A stretch of 64,000 nt of DNA from Acidaminobacterium chupaoyuni (GTDB lineage Bacteria > Bacillota > Clostridia > Oscillospirales > Butyricicoccaceae): the NCBI GenBank assembly GCA_047936785.1, contig CP176394.1; one strand, written 5' to 3'. Positions within the stretch are counted from its first letter, which is position 1, and every line of letters begins with the position of its first letter. Positions 1-8,244 of the stretch are shown here, in pieces. The position numbers and the translations under genes are program-made. The notes under the pieces were generated by a model. That model was not told the DNA's origin, ran no database searches, and was given only the letters and a program-made list of their open reading frames with translations.

Positions 1-2
1 CG

Positions 3-107
3 TTTATGGCCGCCGTGGTATCCGGCATACTCATTGCATTATTGCTGCCCATGTGGGTTTGTTTTTGGATGATCTTAGGAATTCTTGTTCTGATTTGTCT
101 GCTGTGA
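3..107 (+). CDS. Small hydrophobic protein, left end cut by window
   Basis: The frame open from the window edge encodes about 34 very hydrophobic residues (Ala, Val, Leu, Ile, Trp) and stops at TGA 105-107. A proline-methionine-tryptophan break separates two potential membrane segments. The N-terminus may lie outside the window; an internal ATG sits at position 6 with no visible ribosome site. It could be the C-terminal end of a larger membrane protein or a complete two-segment micropeptide. No family recognised. It precedes another tiny ORF and the sporulation genes. Confidence 0.4.
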   Translation, partial: FMAAVVSGILIALLLPMWVCFWMILGILVLICLL

Positions 108-145
108 CAGGCGGCATGGCATAACATAGATGGGGAGGACGCAGC

Positions 146-226
146 ATGAAAATTTATGTGGTGAAAGCACCGCGCTTTATGAGCAGTTTTCTTACGCTTT
201 TTCGCCATAAAAACGCAAGACCGTGA
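146..226 (+). CDS. 26-residue basic micropeptide
   Basis: ATG at 146 follows a strong ribosome site (GGGGAGG at 132-138) at good spacing, and the frame runs 26 codons to TGA at 224-226. The peptide starts MKIYVVKAPRF, so a short hydrophobic strand is followed by a basic, amphipathic stretch rich in Arg, Lys, Phe and Leu. I do not recognise the family. The ribosome site and the position just upstream of the sipL-like/spoIVA genes make it more than a chance ORF. Role unknown; a membrane-surface peptide is one guess. Confidence 0.45.
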   Translation: MKIYVVKAPRFMSSFLTLFRHKNARP

Positions 227-280
227 AACAACGGGAAGAAAAAGCGGATCATGGCAAAATGTAACGGTGAATCGAAAAGC

Positions 281-314
281 GGGCAATGGTTTAACAGCCA
301 TTGCCTGTTTTTTT
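281..314 (+). terminator. Rho-independent terminator
   Basis: GGCAATGG (282-289) pairs with CCATTGCC (298-305) across an 8-base loop and is followed by a T-rich run (306-314). It closes the transcription unit of the two tiny ORFs, so the sipL-like gene needs its own promoter in 315-521. Confidence 0.8.
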
Positions 315-459
315 GCGCAAAAAGGTCTATAGATTGTTTTGCGGCTTTGAAGCCGGACAAAAGCGAGATCACCACATGAAAAAAGGACATGAAGAACCTT
401 TTTCGGGAATATAGTGAAGAGAGGGAAAACCTCCGCCTGAAAAATATGGGAAAATCAGC

Positions 460-488
460 ATATTTGAAGCAGGACGGGCGTATAGATG
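460..488 (+). promoter_or_regulatory. Possible mother-cell (SigE-type) promoter
   Basis: GCATATT ends at 464 and resembles the SigE -35 element. TATAGATG at 481-488 is a weak match to the SigE -10 CATACANT, with slightly long spacing. The support is mainly context: spoIVA is SigE-controlled in Bacillus subtilis and a terminator lies upstream. No good vegetative promoter was seen here. Confidence 0.3.
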
Positions 489-521
489 CAATGATCTAAT
501 TCTATGAAAGAAGGGTTGTTC

Positions 522-2018
522 ATGGAGCTGAAAAAGAGCAAACTCACCCAGTATTCCGTTGTGGCGCAGCAAACAACACTGCACGAAGAATCCATGGATG
601 TTATTGTGCCAGATACTTATCCGGATATAGAAATGATTCGGTGCACTTTCGGTGAAATCGATATTCGTGAAAAAGTGGTGCAGAATGACCGTGTGATGGT
701 TTCGGGCAATGTGCGCGCGATGATGAGCTATGAGGCGGAAGGGCAGGTCTATCTGCTCAATGGCCTGATCCCGTTTGCCGCGCTGTGCGACGCACATGGA
801 TGCAAACAGCAGGATATCGCCTTTGCCATCGCGCAGATGGTTCAGGCCGAAAGCAAGATTTTAAACCCGCGCAAATATACGGTGTCTGTTCAGTTCACCA
901 TCGAAACGCAGATCTATACCAAAACAGAATGCGAGATCTGCGAAGGCATCACCGGCAGCGGATGCGAAGAGATGCAGACGCTGACAGAGCGCCAGACCTT
1001 TTTGCCGGTGATCTGCGTGCAGGAAAAAACCATGACCATTCAGGAAGAAAACCGCGTGAACGCCGCCTGCACAGCCGAAGATCAGCTGCTTTTCAGCAGC
1101 GCAGTTTATCAAACGGAAGATGTGCGTGTTTTATCAAACAAAGTCATGCTGCGCGGCAATGTGAAAACCGAAACCTTCCTCAGCAATAAAACGGGAAGAA
1201 TTTTCAAAGAAACCGCGACCTTGCCGTTTTCTCAGATCGTGGAAGTGGAAGCCGCAGAAAGCGGGGATGCCGCCGCGATCTTCTATGCACCGCGCAAGGC
1301 TGAAAACATGCTGACGGCGGGCGCAGAAAATGAATTGATCTTAAAAACAGAGCTGACCTGCGATGTTTGTGTGAAAGTGACGAGAACAGTAGAAAAAGAA
1401 GTGCTGCTTGATGCGTTCCACAGGCGTTTTCCATGTAGTATAAAGTATAATCCATTTACAGTTAATACATCTTCTTATATGGCACCGATCACTTCGGAGA
1501 TCCACATGAAACTGGAAACGGAAGAAACAGTCGGAACGGTGGTTAACCTTTCTGTGGCGAAAAAAGAGATCAAAGTGGCCGATCAGATGATTTCAGCGGT
1601 GTTCGGCGTGAGCGCGGTTTATCTGACCGCGGAAAACGCCATGCGCCAGTGCATCGGCAATATCGAACTTGCCGCCGCGGCAGAAGGATGGTCAAACGGC
1701 GGGGCCGAAGCCGAACTTTCGGGCGTGAATGCTCTGCCCACGGAAGGCGGGCTGATGATCGACGGCAGCGCGGTGTTCCGCCGCGTTTGTGTGCAGGCGA
1801 AAAAAATGCAGGTAACGGCCTGTGAGATCGACAGCACAAAGGAAAAGCAGCGCCGCTGCAACGCTTCGCTGATTTTACGCAGCGCCGGCAAGAATGAAAC
1901 GGTGTGGGCCATTGCCAAAGATTTCAGCACCTCGCCGGAAGCCATTTTGGCCGCCAATCATTTAGATCAGGAAACCACGCTGAAGCAAGGGCAGCTCATT
2001 ATGATTCCCATGGCATAA
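522..2018 (+). CDS. sipL: SPOCS/LysM spore coat morphogenesis protein, SipL-like
   Basis: A 498-residue protein with at least two DUF3794/SPOCS-type segments (about residues 8-100 and 190-260) and a C-terminal LysM domain (about 458-498, ending in LIMIPMA). This is the architecture and length of Clostridioides difficile SipL, the SpoIVA partner that tethers coat to forespore. ATG 522 is preferred over ATG 504 because GAAGGG sits at proper distance before it. The next gene is spoIVA, 52 bp downstream, so the two predicted partners are probably co-transcribed. An in-frame LysM without a signal peptide fits a mother-cell cytoplasmic coat protein, not a wall enzyme. Orthology to SipL is inferred from domains and context. 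Confidence 0.8.
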   Translation: MELKKSKLTQYSVVAQQTTLHEESMDVIVPDTYPDIEMIRCTFGEIDIREKVVQNDRVMVSGNVRAMMSYEAEGQVYLLNGLIPFAALCDAHGCKQQDIAFAIAQMVQAESKILNPRKYTVSVQFTIETQIYTKTECEICEGITGSGCEEMQTLTERQTFLPVICVQEKTMTIQEENRVNAACTAEDQLLFSSAVYQTEDVRVLSNKVMLRGNVKTETFLSNKTGRIFKETATLPFSQIVEVEAAESGDAAAIFYAPRKAENMLTAGAENELILKTELTCDVCVKVTRTVEKEVLLDAFHRRFPCSIKYNPFTVNTSSYMAPITSEIHMKLETEETVGTVVNLSVAKKEIKVADQMISAVFGVSAVYLTAENAMRQCIGNIELAAAAEGWSNGGAEAELSGVNALPTEGGLMIDGSAVFRRVCVQAKKMQVTACEIDSTKEKQRRCNASLILRSAGKNETVWAIAKDFSTSPEAILAANHLDQETTLKQGQLIMIPMA

Positions 2019-2070
2019 CCATCAAAAAAAACGAATGATGATCTTCAGTCATCCATAGGGAGGAAAGCGC

Positions 2071-3549
2071 ATGGAAAATCGAAGCATTTATGAGGATATC
2101 GCAGCGAGAACGGATTCCTCGATTTATATCGGCGTGGTGGGGCCGGTGCGCACAGGCAAATCCACTTTTATCAAAAGCTTTATGGAAACCATGGTGCTGC
2201 CGCGCATCGACAATGTTTATCTGAAAGAGCGCGCAAAAGATGAGCTGCCCCAAAGCGGCAGCGGGCGCACCATTATGACGGCCGAACCCAAATTTGTTCC
2301 CGAAGAAGCCGTTCAGATCACTTTGGGCGATCATACGGAACTGAATGTACGCCTGATCGATTGTGTGGGTTATATGATCGACGGCGCGCTGGGGCAGATG
2401 GAAGGCGATTCGCCGCGGATGGTTTCAACGCCGTGGTTCGATCACGAGGTTTCTCTGCGCGAAGCCGCCGAAACCGGCACGCAGAAAGTCATCAATGAAC
2501 ATTCCACCATCGGCATCGTGATGACCACCGACGGCACCATTTCGGATATCGCGCGTGAAGAATATATCCCGGCGGAAGAACGGGTGATCAGCGAACTGAA
2601 ACAGCTGCAAAAGCCTTTTGTCATCGTGCTCAATTCCGTCAACCCCGCCGCACCCGAAACCCAGAAGCTGCGCGCTTCACTGCAGGAAAAATATCAGGTC
2701 AGCTGCATGAGCCTCAACTGCGCACAGCTCAGCCAGAGCGACATCGAAGAAGTGCTGCAGCGTGTATTGGCCGAATTCCCCGCAAAGGAATTTCACTTTA
2801 CACTTCCTTCTTGGATCAATGCTCTGGCACCGGATTGTGAGATCCGCCGGCAGATCTATGACACCATTTACGGCTGCGCTTCTCAAATTGGGAAAATGCG
2901 CGATGTGCAGCAGGCCATGAGCGGCCTGACAGACTGCGAATATGTGCAAAGCTTCCAGATCCCCGCCATGAACATGGGCGAGGGCATCGCCGAGATCCAG
3001 ATCAGCGTGGATGATGCCATCTATTACCGCCTGCTTTCCGAGCAGTCGGGCATCACCGTGAAAAATGCGGCCGATTTCATGCCGCTGCTGTGTGAACTTG
3101 CTTCGATCCGCGAGCAGTATGGCAGGATCCAGAGCGCGCTTGATCAGGTGCAGCAAACGGGTTATGGCATTGTGATGCCTTCGCGCAGCGAAATGACTTT
3201 GGAAGAGCCCGAGATCGTTCGCCAGGGCGGCCGCTTCGGTGTGCGGCTGAAGGCCAGCGGAACTTCGATCCATATGATCCGCGCGGATATCAAAACCGAA
3301 GTTTCCCCCATCGTGGGCAGCGAAAAACAATCGCAGGAACTGGTTCAATATCTGCTCAGCGAATTCGAAGATTCCCCCGAGAAGATCTGGGAAAGCAATA
3401 TTTTCGGCAAATCTCTGCATGAACTGGTCAACGAGGGAATCAACAACAAGCTTTATAAGATGCCGGAGGATGCACGCATCAAGATCCAGGAAACGCTGCA
3501 GAGGATCGTTAACGAAAGCAGCAATGGGCTGATCTGCATCATCCTTTAA
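2071..3549 (+). CDS. spoIVA: Stage IV sporulation protein A (coat ATPase)
   Basis: 492 residues, the same length as B. subtilis SpoIVA. A P-loop GPVRTGKS lies at residues 24-31, in the TRAFAC-like ATPase domain. The C-terminus ends in the hydrophobic GLICIIL typical of the family. SpoIVA polymerises by ATP hydrolysis on the outer forespore membrane and is the base on which the coat assembles. Start ATG 2071 follows GGGAGGAAAG. It is downstream of the SipL-like gene and 16 bp upstream of the M23 peptidase gene, so it sits in a sporulation-gene cluster, probably mother-cell expressed. Confidence 0.96.
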   Translation: MENRSIYEDIAARTDSSIYIGVVGPVRTGKSTFIKSFMETMVLPRIDNVYLKERAKDELPQSGSGRTIMTAEPKFVPEEAVQITLGDHTELNVRLIDCVGYMIDGALGQMEGDSPRMVSTPWFDHEVSLREAAETGTQKVINEHSTIGIVMTTDGTISDIAREEYIPAEERVISELKQLQKPFVIVLNSVNPAAPETQKLRASLQEKYQVSCMSLNCAQLSQSDIEEVLQRVLAEFPAKEFHFTLPSWINALAPDCEIRRQIYDTIYGCASQIGKMRDVQQAMSGLTDCEYVQSFQIPAMNMGEGIAEIQISVDDAIYYRLLSEQSGITVKNAADFMPLLCELASIREQYGRIQSALDQVQQTGYGIVMPSRSEMTLEEPEIVRQGGRFGVRLKASGTSIHMIRADIKTEVSPIVGSEKQSQELVQYLLSEFEDSPEKIWESNIFGKSLHELVNEGINNKLYKMPEDARIKIQETLQRIVNESSNGLICIIL

Positions 3550-3565
3550 AAAGAAGGGGGCTGCT

Positions 3566-4552
3566 ATGACAAATTCGGCAGCACGCAGCGCCAGGCTGCG
3601 CCGGAAAAAAGCGGCTCGCTATCGAAGGAACGGCCGCCGTGAGAAGCAATTTCCCTGGGGCGGCGCGGCGCTTTTGCTGATCGCGGCGCTGGCCCTTTTC
3701 ATCCGGTTTTCACCGGGCGAATTCCCACAGCAGATCAGGCAAACGGTTTCCATGCTGGTGCAGGGCGAAATGGATCTGCAGCAGGCAGTGGCCGTATTTG
3801 GCAAAAACGCGGTGAGCGAAACCGAAAAGAAAGAAAATGCCATTGTGGTGTTTGGGAAAAAGCTGTTGGGCATCAAACAAGATGATATGGGTGCATCGGA
3901 AGCTTCCTCTGATTTTCTGCCGGCACAGGCCAATGATTTTGATGAATATACGCCGCAGGAGGGTACGGTCGGAAACGATTCCGACCGTACCTTTTCCGTT
4001 TCCTCGCTGAGCGGCGTTTGCGAATCGCCCTCGCCGATCATTGACCCGAACACGCTGAAGTTTGACTTGCCGGCGGAAGAAATGCAGGATGACACCAGCA
4101 ATGTGCCGTTCCATATCCCCAGCCCGGATGTGGTGGACGACACTTTTTATCCGTTTACTTCCCCCTGCGCGGCGCCGCTTCGTGGGAGGATCACTTCGCC
4201 TTTCGGCTATCGGGATCATCCCATCGATGAAAAGGCATCGTTCCATTACGGGGTGGATATCGCCGCCTCGGCAGGCACTTCCATCAAAGCCTTTGCCGCA
4301 GGTAGAGTGACGGAAACAGGAAAGGGCACGGTTTACGGCAACTATGTGCGCATCGATCATGGCAATGGGTTCACTTCGTTTTATGGGCATATGCAAAAGA
4401 TCACGGCCAAGAAGGGGGCCTGGATCGCATTGGGGGCAGAAGTGGGCAAAGTGGGCAGCACAGGCAAATCGACCGGCCCGCATCTGCATTTTGAAATGAG
4501 AAAAAACGGTAAGATCATCAATCCTTCTCAATATGTGGAGTTATCTGCATGA
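3566..4552 (+). CDS. spoIVFA: Membrane-anchored M23 (LytM) protein, SpoIVFA-like
   Basis: 328 residues. A very basic N-terminus (1-28) is followed by one membrane segment (about 31-48), a long low-complexity linker and a C-terminal LytM/peptidase M23 domain (about 205-325). The zinc-ligand pattern looks intact: HYGVD near 226-230 and HLH near 306-308. The gene overlaps the M50 protease gene by 4 bp (ATGA), as expected for SpoIVFA, which holds SpoIVFB in the forespore membrane. B. subtilis SpoIVFA has a degenerate LytM domain, so intact ligands here may mean real peptidase activity. SpoIIQ-like proteins share this architecture, but the M50 neighbour favours SpoIVFA. A striking hairpin lies inside the linker. 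Confidence 0.75.
   Translation: MTNSAARSARLRRKKAARYRRNGRREKQFPWGGAALLLIAALALFIRFSPGEFPQQIRQTVSMLVQGEMDLQQAVAVFGKNAVSETEKKENAIVVFGKKLLGIKQDDMGASEASSDFLPAQANDFDEYTPQEGTVGNDSDRTFSVSSLSGVCESPSPIIDPNTLKFDLPAEEMQDDTSNVPFHIPSPDVVDDTFYPFTSPCAAPLRGRITSPFGYRDHPIDEKASFHYGVDIAASAGTSIKAFAAGRVTETGKGTVYGNYVRIDHGNGFTSFYGHMQKITAKKGAWIALGAEVGKVGSTGKSTGPHLHFEMRKNGKIINPSQYVELSA
3962..3991 (+). repeat. Perfect intragenic inverted repeat, terminator-like
   Basis: GGTACGGTCGGAA (3962-3974) is perfectly complementary to TTCCGACCGTACC (3979-3991), with loop ACGA, followed directly by TTTT. It lies inside the linker-coding part of the SpoIVFA-like gene and stays in frame. Confidence 0.9.
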
Positions 4553-5139
4553 AAAAAATCGGATTTTCAGCCTGCACGCTTCTGCTTCTTCTGGCGCTGC
4601 TCTGTTTTGCCGATGGCGAAATGATCGCCGTTACGCTTGCCGCGGTGACTTTGCATGAAGCGGGGCATTTCGCCGCCATTTATTGCATGGGCGAAAGGAT
4701 CAGGCGGTTCACGGTGGCCCCATGGGGCTTGAATTTAGAATTTACCTCGGAAAAACTTTCTTATTTAAAAGAGGCGGTGATCGCGCTGTGCGGGCCGCTT
4801 TGCAACCTGCTTCTTTTTTTGGCGGCGGGTTTTTTCTTCCCACGGGGCGGCGAGGGGAAAGACCTGTTTTGCGGCATCAATTTGATTTTATGCCTGTTCA
4901 ACCTGATACCGGTCTATCCGCTGGATGGGGGAATGATCCTGCGATCTCTTTTGCTGCAATATTTTCCGCTTCAAAAAGCGCTGGATGCCGTTTACTGGCT
5001 TTCTGTTTCCATCGGAATTTTTCTGCTGGCATGCGGTGCGGGGCTTTTTATCTATACCAAAGGAAATATCACGATTTTGTTTGCATCCATGGTAATTTTA
5101 GCGTTTTGCCGAACAAAACAGCTTTACAGAATTCTTTAA
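4549..5139 (+). CDS. spoIVFB: M50 intramembrane metalloprotease, SpoIVFB-like
   Basis: 196 residues, mostly membrane segments. The zinc motif HEAGH is at 36-40 and the second conserved motif (LIPVYPLDGG, Asp about 126) supplies the third ligand. SpoIVFB cleaves pro-sigma-K in the mother cell; this copy is shorter than B. subtilis SpoIVFB (288) and lacks the C-terminal CBS domain, as in many clostridial M50 proteins. ATG overlaps the stop of the SpoIVFA-like gene (ATGA), so translation is coupled. The substrate is inferred from context; no sigK gene is in the window. Confidence 0.8.
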   Translation: MKKIGFSACTLLLLLALLCFADGEMIAVTLAAVTLHEAGHFAAIYCMGERIRRFTVAPWGLNLEFTSEKLSYLKEAVIALCGPLCNLLLFLAAGFFFPRGGEGKDLFCGINLILCLFNLIPVYPLDGGMILRSLLLQYFPLQKALDAVYWLSVSIGIFLLACGAGLFIYTKGNITILFASMVILAFCRTKQLYRIL

Positions 5140-5151
5140 AGGCTTTATGAT
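5123..5151 (+). promoter_or_regulatory. Vegetative (SigA-type) promoter
   Basis: TTTACA (5123-5128), 17-bp spacer, TATGAT (5146-5151), 40 bp before the radical SAM gene. It would separate the radical SAM/DUF2344 pair from the sporulation genes upstream. Confidence 0.6.
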
Positions 5152-5190
5152 AAAAGAGAATAAAACTGAAACTTTCTGTTTGGAGGAACC

Positions 5191-7026
5191 ATGGATTATA
5201 AACTGAAACAATGTCTGGATAATGTGCGGAAACCCGCGCGCTATACAGGCGGGGAGTATAACAGCATCCTCAAAGATCCGGCTGCGGTCGATTGCCGTTT
5301 CGCCTTATGTTTTCCCGAATTATATGAAATCGCCATGTCGCATTTGGGTTCTAAGATCTTATATGGGCGCCTCAACGCCATGGAAAATGTATGGTGTGAA
5401 AGAATGTATGCGCCGGCCGCCGATATGGAAGCGGAAATGCGCCGGGTGGGGCTGCCGCTTTATGGGCTGGAAAGTAAAGATCCCGCGTCGAAATTCGATA
5501 TTTTTGGCTTTTCGCTGCAATATGAACTGAATTACACCACGGTTCTGAATATGCTGGATCTGGCCGGCATTCCGAAATTCTCTTCAGAGCGAACAGAGCT
5601 GACCCCGCTTGTGATCGCGGGCGGGCCCTGCGTTTATAATGTGGAACCCGTGGTGGATTTTTTTGATATCATTATGGTGGGCGAGGGGGAAGAAAACCTG
5701 CCCGCTTTAACAGAGCTTTATATCCGCGCCAAAAAAGAGGGCATGGATAAGCAGAGCTTTTTGAAAAAGGCCGCCAAGATCGAGGGCGTTTATGTGCCGT
5801 CGTTTTATCATGTGGCCTATCATGAAGATGGCACCATCGCATCGGTCACCCCGGATGAGGGCATTCCCGCGGTGGTGAAAAAGGCCGTGGTGAAAGATCT
5901 GGATGCCGCCTATTATCCCGATCGTTTCATCGTTCCTTCCACCGATATCGTGTTTGACCGCGCCATGGTGGAACTGTTCCGCGGCTGCCGCCGTGGCTGC
6001 CGTTTTTGCCAGGCGGGCTATACCTATCGCCCCATCCGCGCCAAAAGCGCCAAAACTCTGGAAGCCCAGGCCAAAAAACTGGCCGAAACCACAGGATATG
6101 ACGAGGTTTCGCTTTCTTCGCTCAGTTCAAGCGATTATCCCGAGCTGGAATCTTTGTGCGATGGGCTGATCTCTTATTGCGAGCCGCGCCACATCAATTT
6201 GGCGCTGCCTTCTTTGCGCGCCGATAATTTCAATCTCGATCTGATGGAAAACATTCAAAAAGTGCGCAAAAGCGGTTTGACTTTCGCGCCCGAAGCGGGC
6301 ACACAGCGGTTGAGAGATGTGATCAACAAAAATCTTTATGAAGAAGATCTGCTCAACGCTTGTGCGATCGCTTTCGCGGCGGGCTATAACAATGTGAAGC
6401 TTTATTTTATGATGGGGCTGCCCACCGAGACCGATGAAGATTTGGCGGGCATTGCGGCCATTGTGCGTGATGTGATCTACACCTTCCGCAAAAACGGCAA
6501 AAACAAGGCGCGCGGCATCAAGATCAATGTCGGCGTATCGACCTTTGTGCCCAAGGCACAGACCCCGTTTCAGTGGGTGGGGCAGGCCACCCGCGAAGAG
6601 GTTCGCCGCAAGCAGGAAATTTTGAAAGAACAGCTGAAGATCAAAAATGTATCGTTCAATCTGCATAAAAGTGATTCCAGCTTTTTAGAAGCGGTTTTCG
6701 CCCGCGGCGACCGCCGCCTTTCCGCCGTGATCTATGAAGCATGGAAGAACGGATGCAATTTAGACGCCTGGGATGAGAATTTTAAATTCGATGTATGGAT
6801 GCAGGCTTTCGAACATTGCGGCCTCGATCCTGAATTTTATGCTTACCGCAGCCAGCCGGCTGATGAGATCTTCCCATGGGATCATATTTTCTCGGGGGTG
6901 GATAAAAGCTATCTGCGCGGGGAATATGAAGAAGCGCTCAAGGGCATTGCAACGCCCGATTGCGCCCATGGCTGCCGTAACTGCGGCGCGCTGAAATTAT
7001 CTGGGGGGAAACGCTGCGATGTATAA
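5191..7026 (+). CDS. TIGR03960-type B12-binding/radical SAM protein
   Basis: 611 residues. The N-terminal third resembles a cobalamin-binding-like domain (GGPCVYNVEPVVDFFDI region), and the radical SAM cluster Cys266, Cys270, Cys273 lies in RGCRRGCRFC. Family members sit next to DUF2344 proteins, and some genomes carry the two as one polypeptide; the reaction is not established, though tRNA or ribosome modification is often suspected. GGAGGAACC precedes ATG 5191. The end overlaps the DUF2344 gene by 8 bp, supporting a coupled function. Confidence 0.88.
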   Translation: MDYKLKQCLDNVRKPARYTGGEYNSILKDPAAVDCRFALCFPELYEIAMSHLGSKILYGRLNAMENVWCERMYAPAADMEAEMRRVGLPLYGLESKDPASKFDIFGFSLQYELNYTTVLNMLDLAGIPKFSSERTELTPLVIAGGPCVYNVEPVVDFFDIIMVGEGEENLPALTELYIRAKKEGMDKQSFLKKAAKIEGVYVPSFYHVAYHEDGTIASVTPDEGIPAVVKKAVVKDLDAAYYPDRFIVPSTDIVFDRAMVELFRGCRRGCRFCQAGYTYRPIRAKSAKTLEAQAKKLAETTGYDEVSLSSLSSSDYPELESLCDGLISYCEPRHINLALPSLRADNFNLDLMENIQKVRKSGLTFAPEAGTQRLRDVINKNLYEEDLLNACAIAFAAGYNNVKLYFMMGLPTETDEDLAGIAAIVRDVIYTFRKNGKNKARGIKINVGVSTFVPKAQTPFQWVGQATREEVRRKQEILKEQLKIKNVSFNLHKSDSSFLEAVFARGDRRLSAVIYEAWKNGCNLDAWDENFKFDVWMQAFEHCGLDPEFYAYRSQPADEIFPWDHIFSGVDKSYLRGEYEEALKGIATPDCAHGCRNCGALKLSGGKRCDV

Positions 7027-7657
7027 AGTGAGACTGAAGTTTGAAAAGAAAGAATATTCATCTTATATTTCTCATCTGGATCTGATGCAGACGCTGCAGC
7101 GTTCGCTTATCCGCGCAGCGCTGCCGGTGAAATATACATCGGGGTTTAACCCGCATATTTATCTCTCCATTCTGGTGCCGCTGAGCACAGGCTATCAAAG
7201 CGAATATGATCTTTGCGATTTTGAACTGACGCAGGATGCCCCGCCCGAAGATCTGATCGAACGCATCAACGCGGCGCTGCCTCACGGTTTGAAAGCGCTG
7301 GAATACCGCCGGGCGGTCACGCCCATCAATGAGATCGCCTGGTGCGAATATGAAATTTCTTATCCCTGCGTCTGGTCGCCCGAGATTCCGGCCATCTTCG
7401 AAAAAGAGGTCAGGATTCTGAAGCATTCCAAGCGCGGCGATAAAGAGGTCGTGCTTGCCGATTATGCCAGGAAAATCGTTTTTGAACCCACAGAAGAAGG
7501 GTTTCGCTGCCGCTGCATTCTGAGGGCGGGGGATGACCCGCTGAACCCGGCCTATCTGACCGATATTCTGCGTTTTCATAACTATGTTTCTTCGCAAGAC
7601 CGCCCCACCTATCTTCGCAAGAGCATCCTTGATGAACAGCTCGCAGAATTTTTCTAA
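7019..7657 (+). CDS. DUF2344 (TIGR03936) protein
   Basis: 212 residues, cytoplasmic, starting MYKVRLKFEKK with the SHLDLMQTLQRSLIRAALPV region typical of DUF2344. Partner of the upstream radical SAM protein; exact role unknown. ATG 7019 lies inside the end of the previous gene. In many Clostridia the next genes are rng, rplU and rpmA; here the neighbour is rplS instead, with its own promoter. Confidence 0.88.
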   Translation: MYKVRLKFEKKEYSSYISHLDLMQTLQRSLIRAALPVKYTSGFNPHIYLSILVPLSTGYQSEYDLCDFELTQDAPPEDLIERINAALPHGLKALEYRRAVTPINEIAWCEYEISYPCVWSPEIPAIFEKEVRILKHSKRGDKEVVLADYARKIVFEPTEEGFRCRCILRAGDDPLNPAYLTDILRFHNYVSSQDRPTYLRKSILDEQLAEFF

Positions 7658-7663
7658 AAACTA

Positions 7664-7692
7664 TTGCCAAAATATCACCGCTATGATATTAT
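7664..7692 (+). promoter_or_regulatory. rplS promoter
   Basis: TTGCCA (7664-7669), exact 17-bp spacer, TATTAT (7687-7692). It leaves a leader of about 65-70 nt before the rplS start, long enough for an autoregulatory structure, though no known L19 leader was identified. Confidence 0.75.
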
Positions 7693-7766
7693 AATTGGGC
7701 ATGTATTACGGATGGTCCTCTGCCGCAGTCAGGGCACGAACATCTATGACAGAAAGGAAAGAGAAT

Positions 7767-8108
7767 ATGGATCTCGTAAAAAAACTGACAGAATCGCAGC
7801 TGAAAGAAAACGCTGTGAATTTTGGAATCGGCGACACTGTGAAGGTGCACGCCAAAATCAAAGAAGGTAACCGCGAAAGAATCCAGATATTCGAAGGCAC
7901 TGTTATCGCTATGAAACACGGCGGCATTCAGGAAACATTCACTGTTCGCAGAGTTTCTTATGGCGTTGGCGTAGAAAAGGCTTTCCCGGTTCATTCCCCC
8001 AACATCGAAAAAGTTGAGGTCGTGAGAAAAGGTAAAGTCAGAAGAGCCAAGCTCTACTACCTGCGCGACAGAGTTGGTAAGGCTGCAAAAGTCAAACAGG
8101 ATATCTAA
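7767..8108 (+). CDS. rplS: 50S ribosomal protein L19
   Basis: 113 residues with the standard L19 core: [20 protein letters not shown], a [20 protein letters not shown] region and the end [20 protein letters not shown]19 sits at the 30S-50S interface. ATG 7767 (MDLVKK) is chosen over upstream in-frame starts by family length and the GGAAAG ribosome site. Transcribed alone from its own promoter and closed by a terminator. Confidence 0.98.
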   Translation: MDLVKKLTESQLKENAVNFGIGDTVKVHAKIKEGNRERIQIFEGTVIAMKHGGIQETFTVRRVSYGVGVEKAFPVHSPNIEKVEVVRKGKVRRAKLYYLRDRVGKAAKVKQDI

Positions 8109-8115
8109 ATGGAGC

Positions 8116-8154
8116 AGGGACGGAACATTTTTCGTCCCTCTTCTTTTTATTTTT
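8116..8154 (+). terminator. rplS terminator
   Basis: GGGACG (8117-8122) pairs with CGTCCC (8133-8138) over a 10-base loop, then a TTCTTTTTATTTTT tract. Confidence 0.8.
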
Positions 8155-8244
8155 CGAAATTCAAAAAAACAGGGGAGCAGGCCGTTTCGTCATCTTTGGC
8201 CAGAGGCTCTTCGTGAAATCGGCTGTTGAGGATCGTGATAAACA

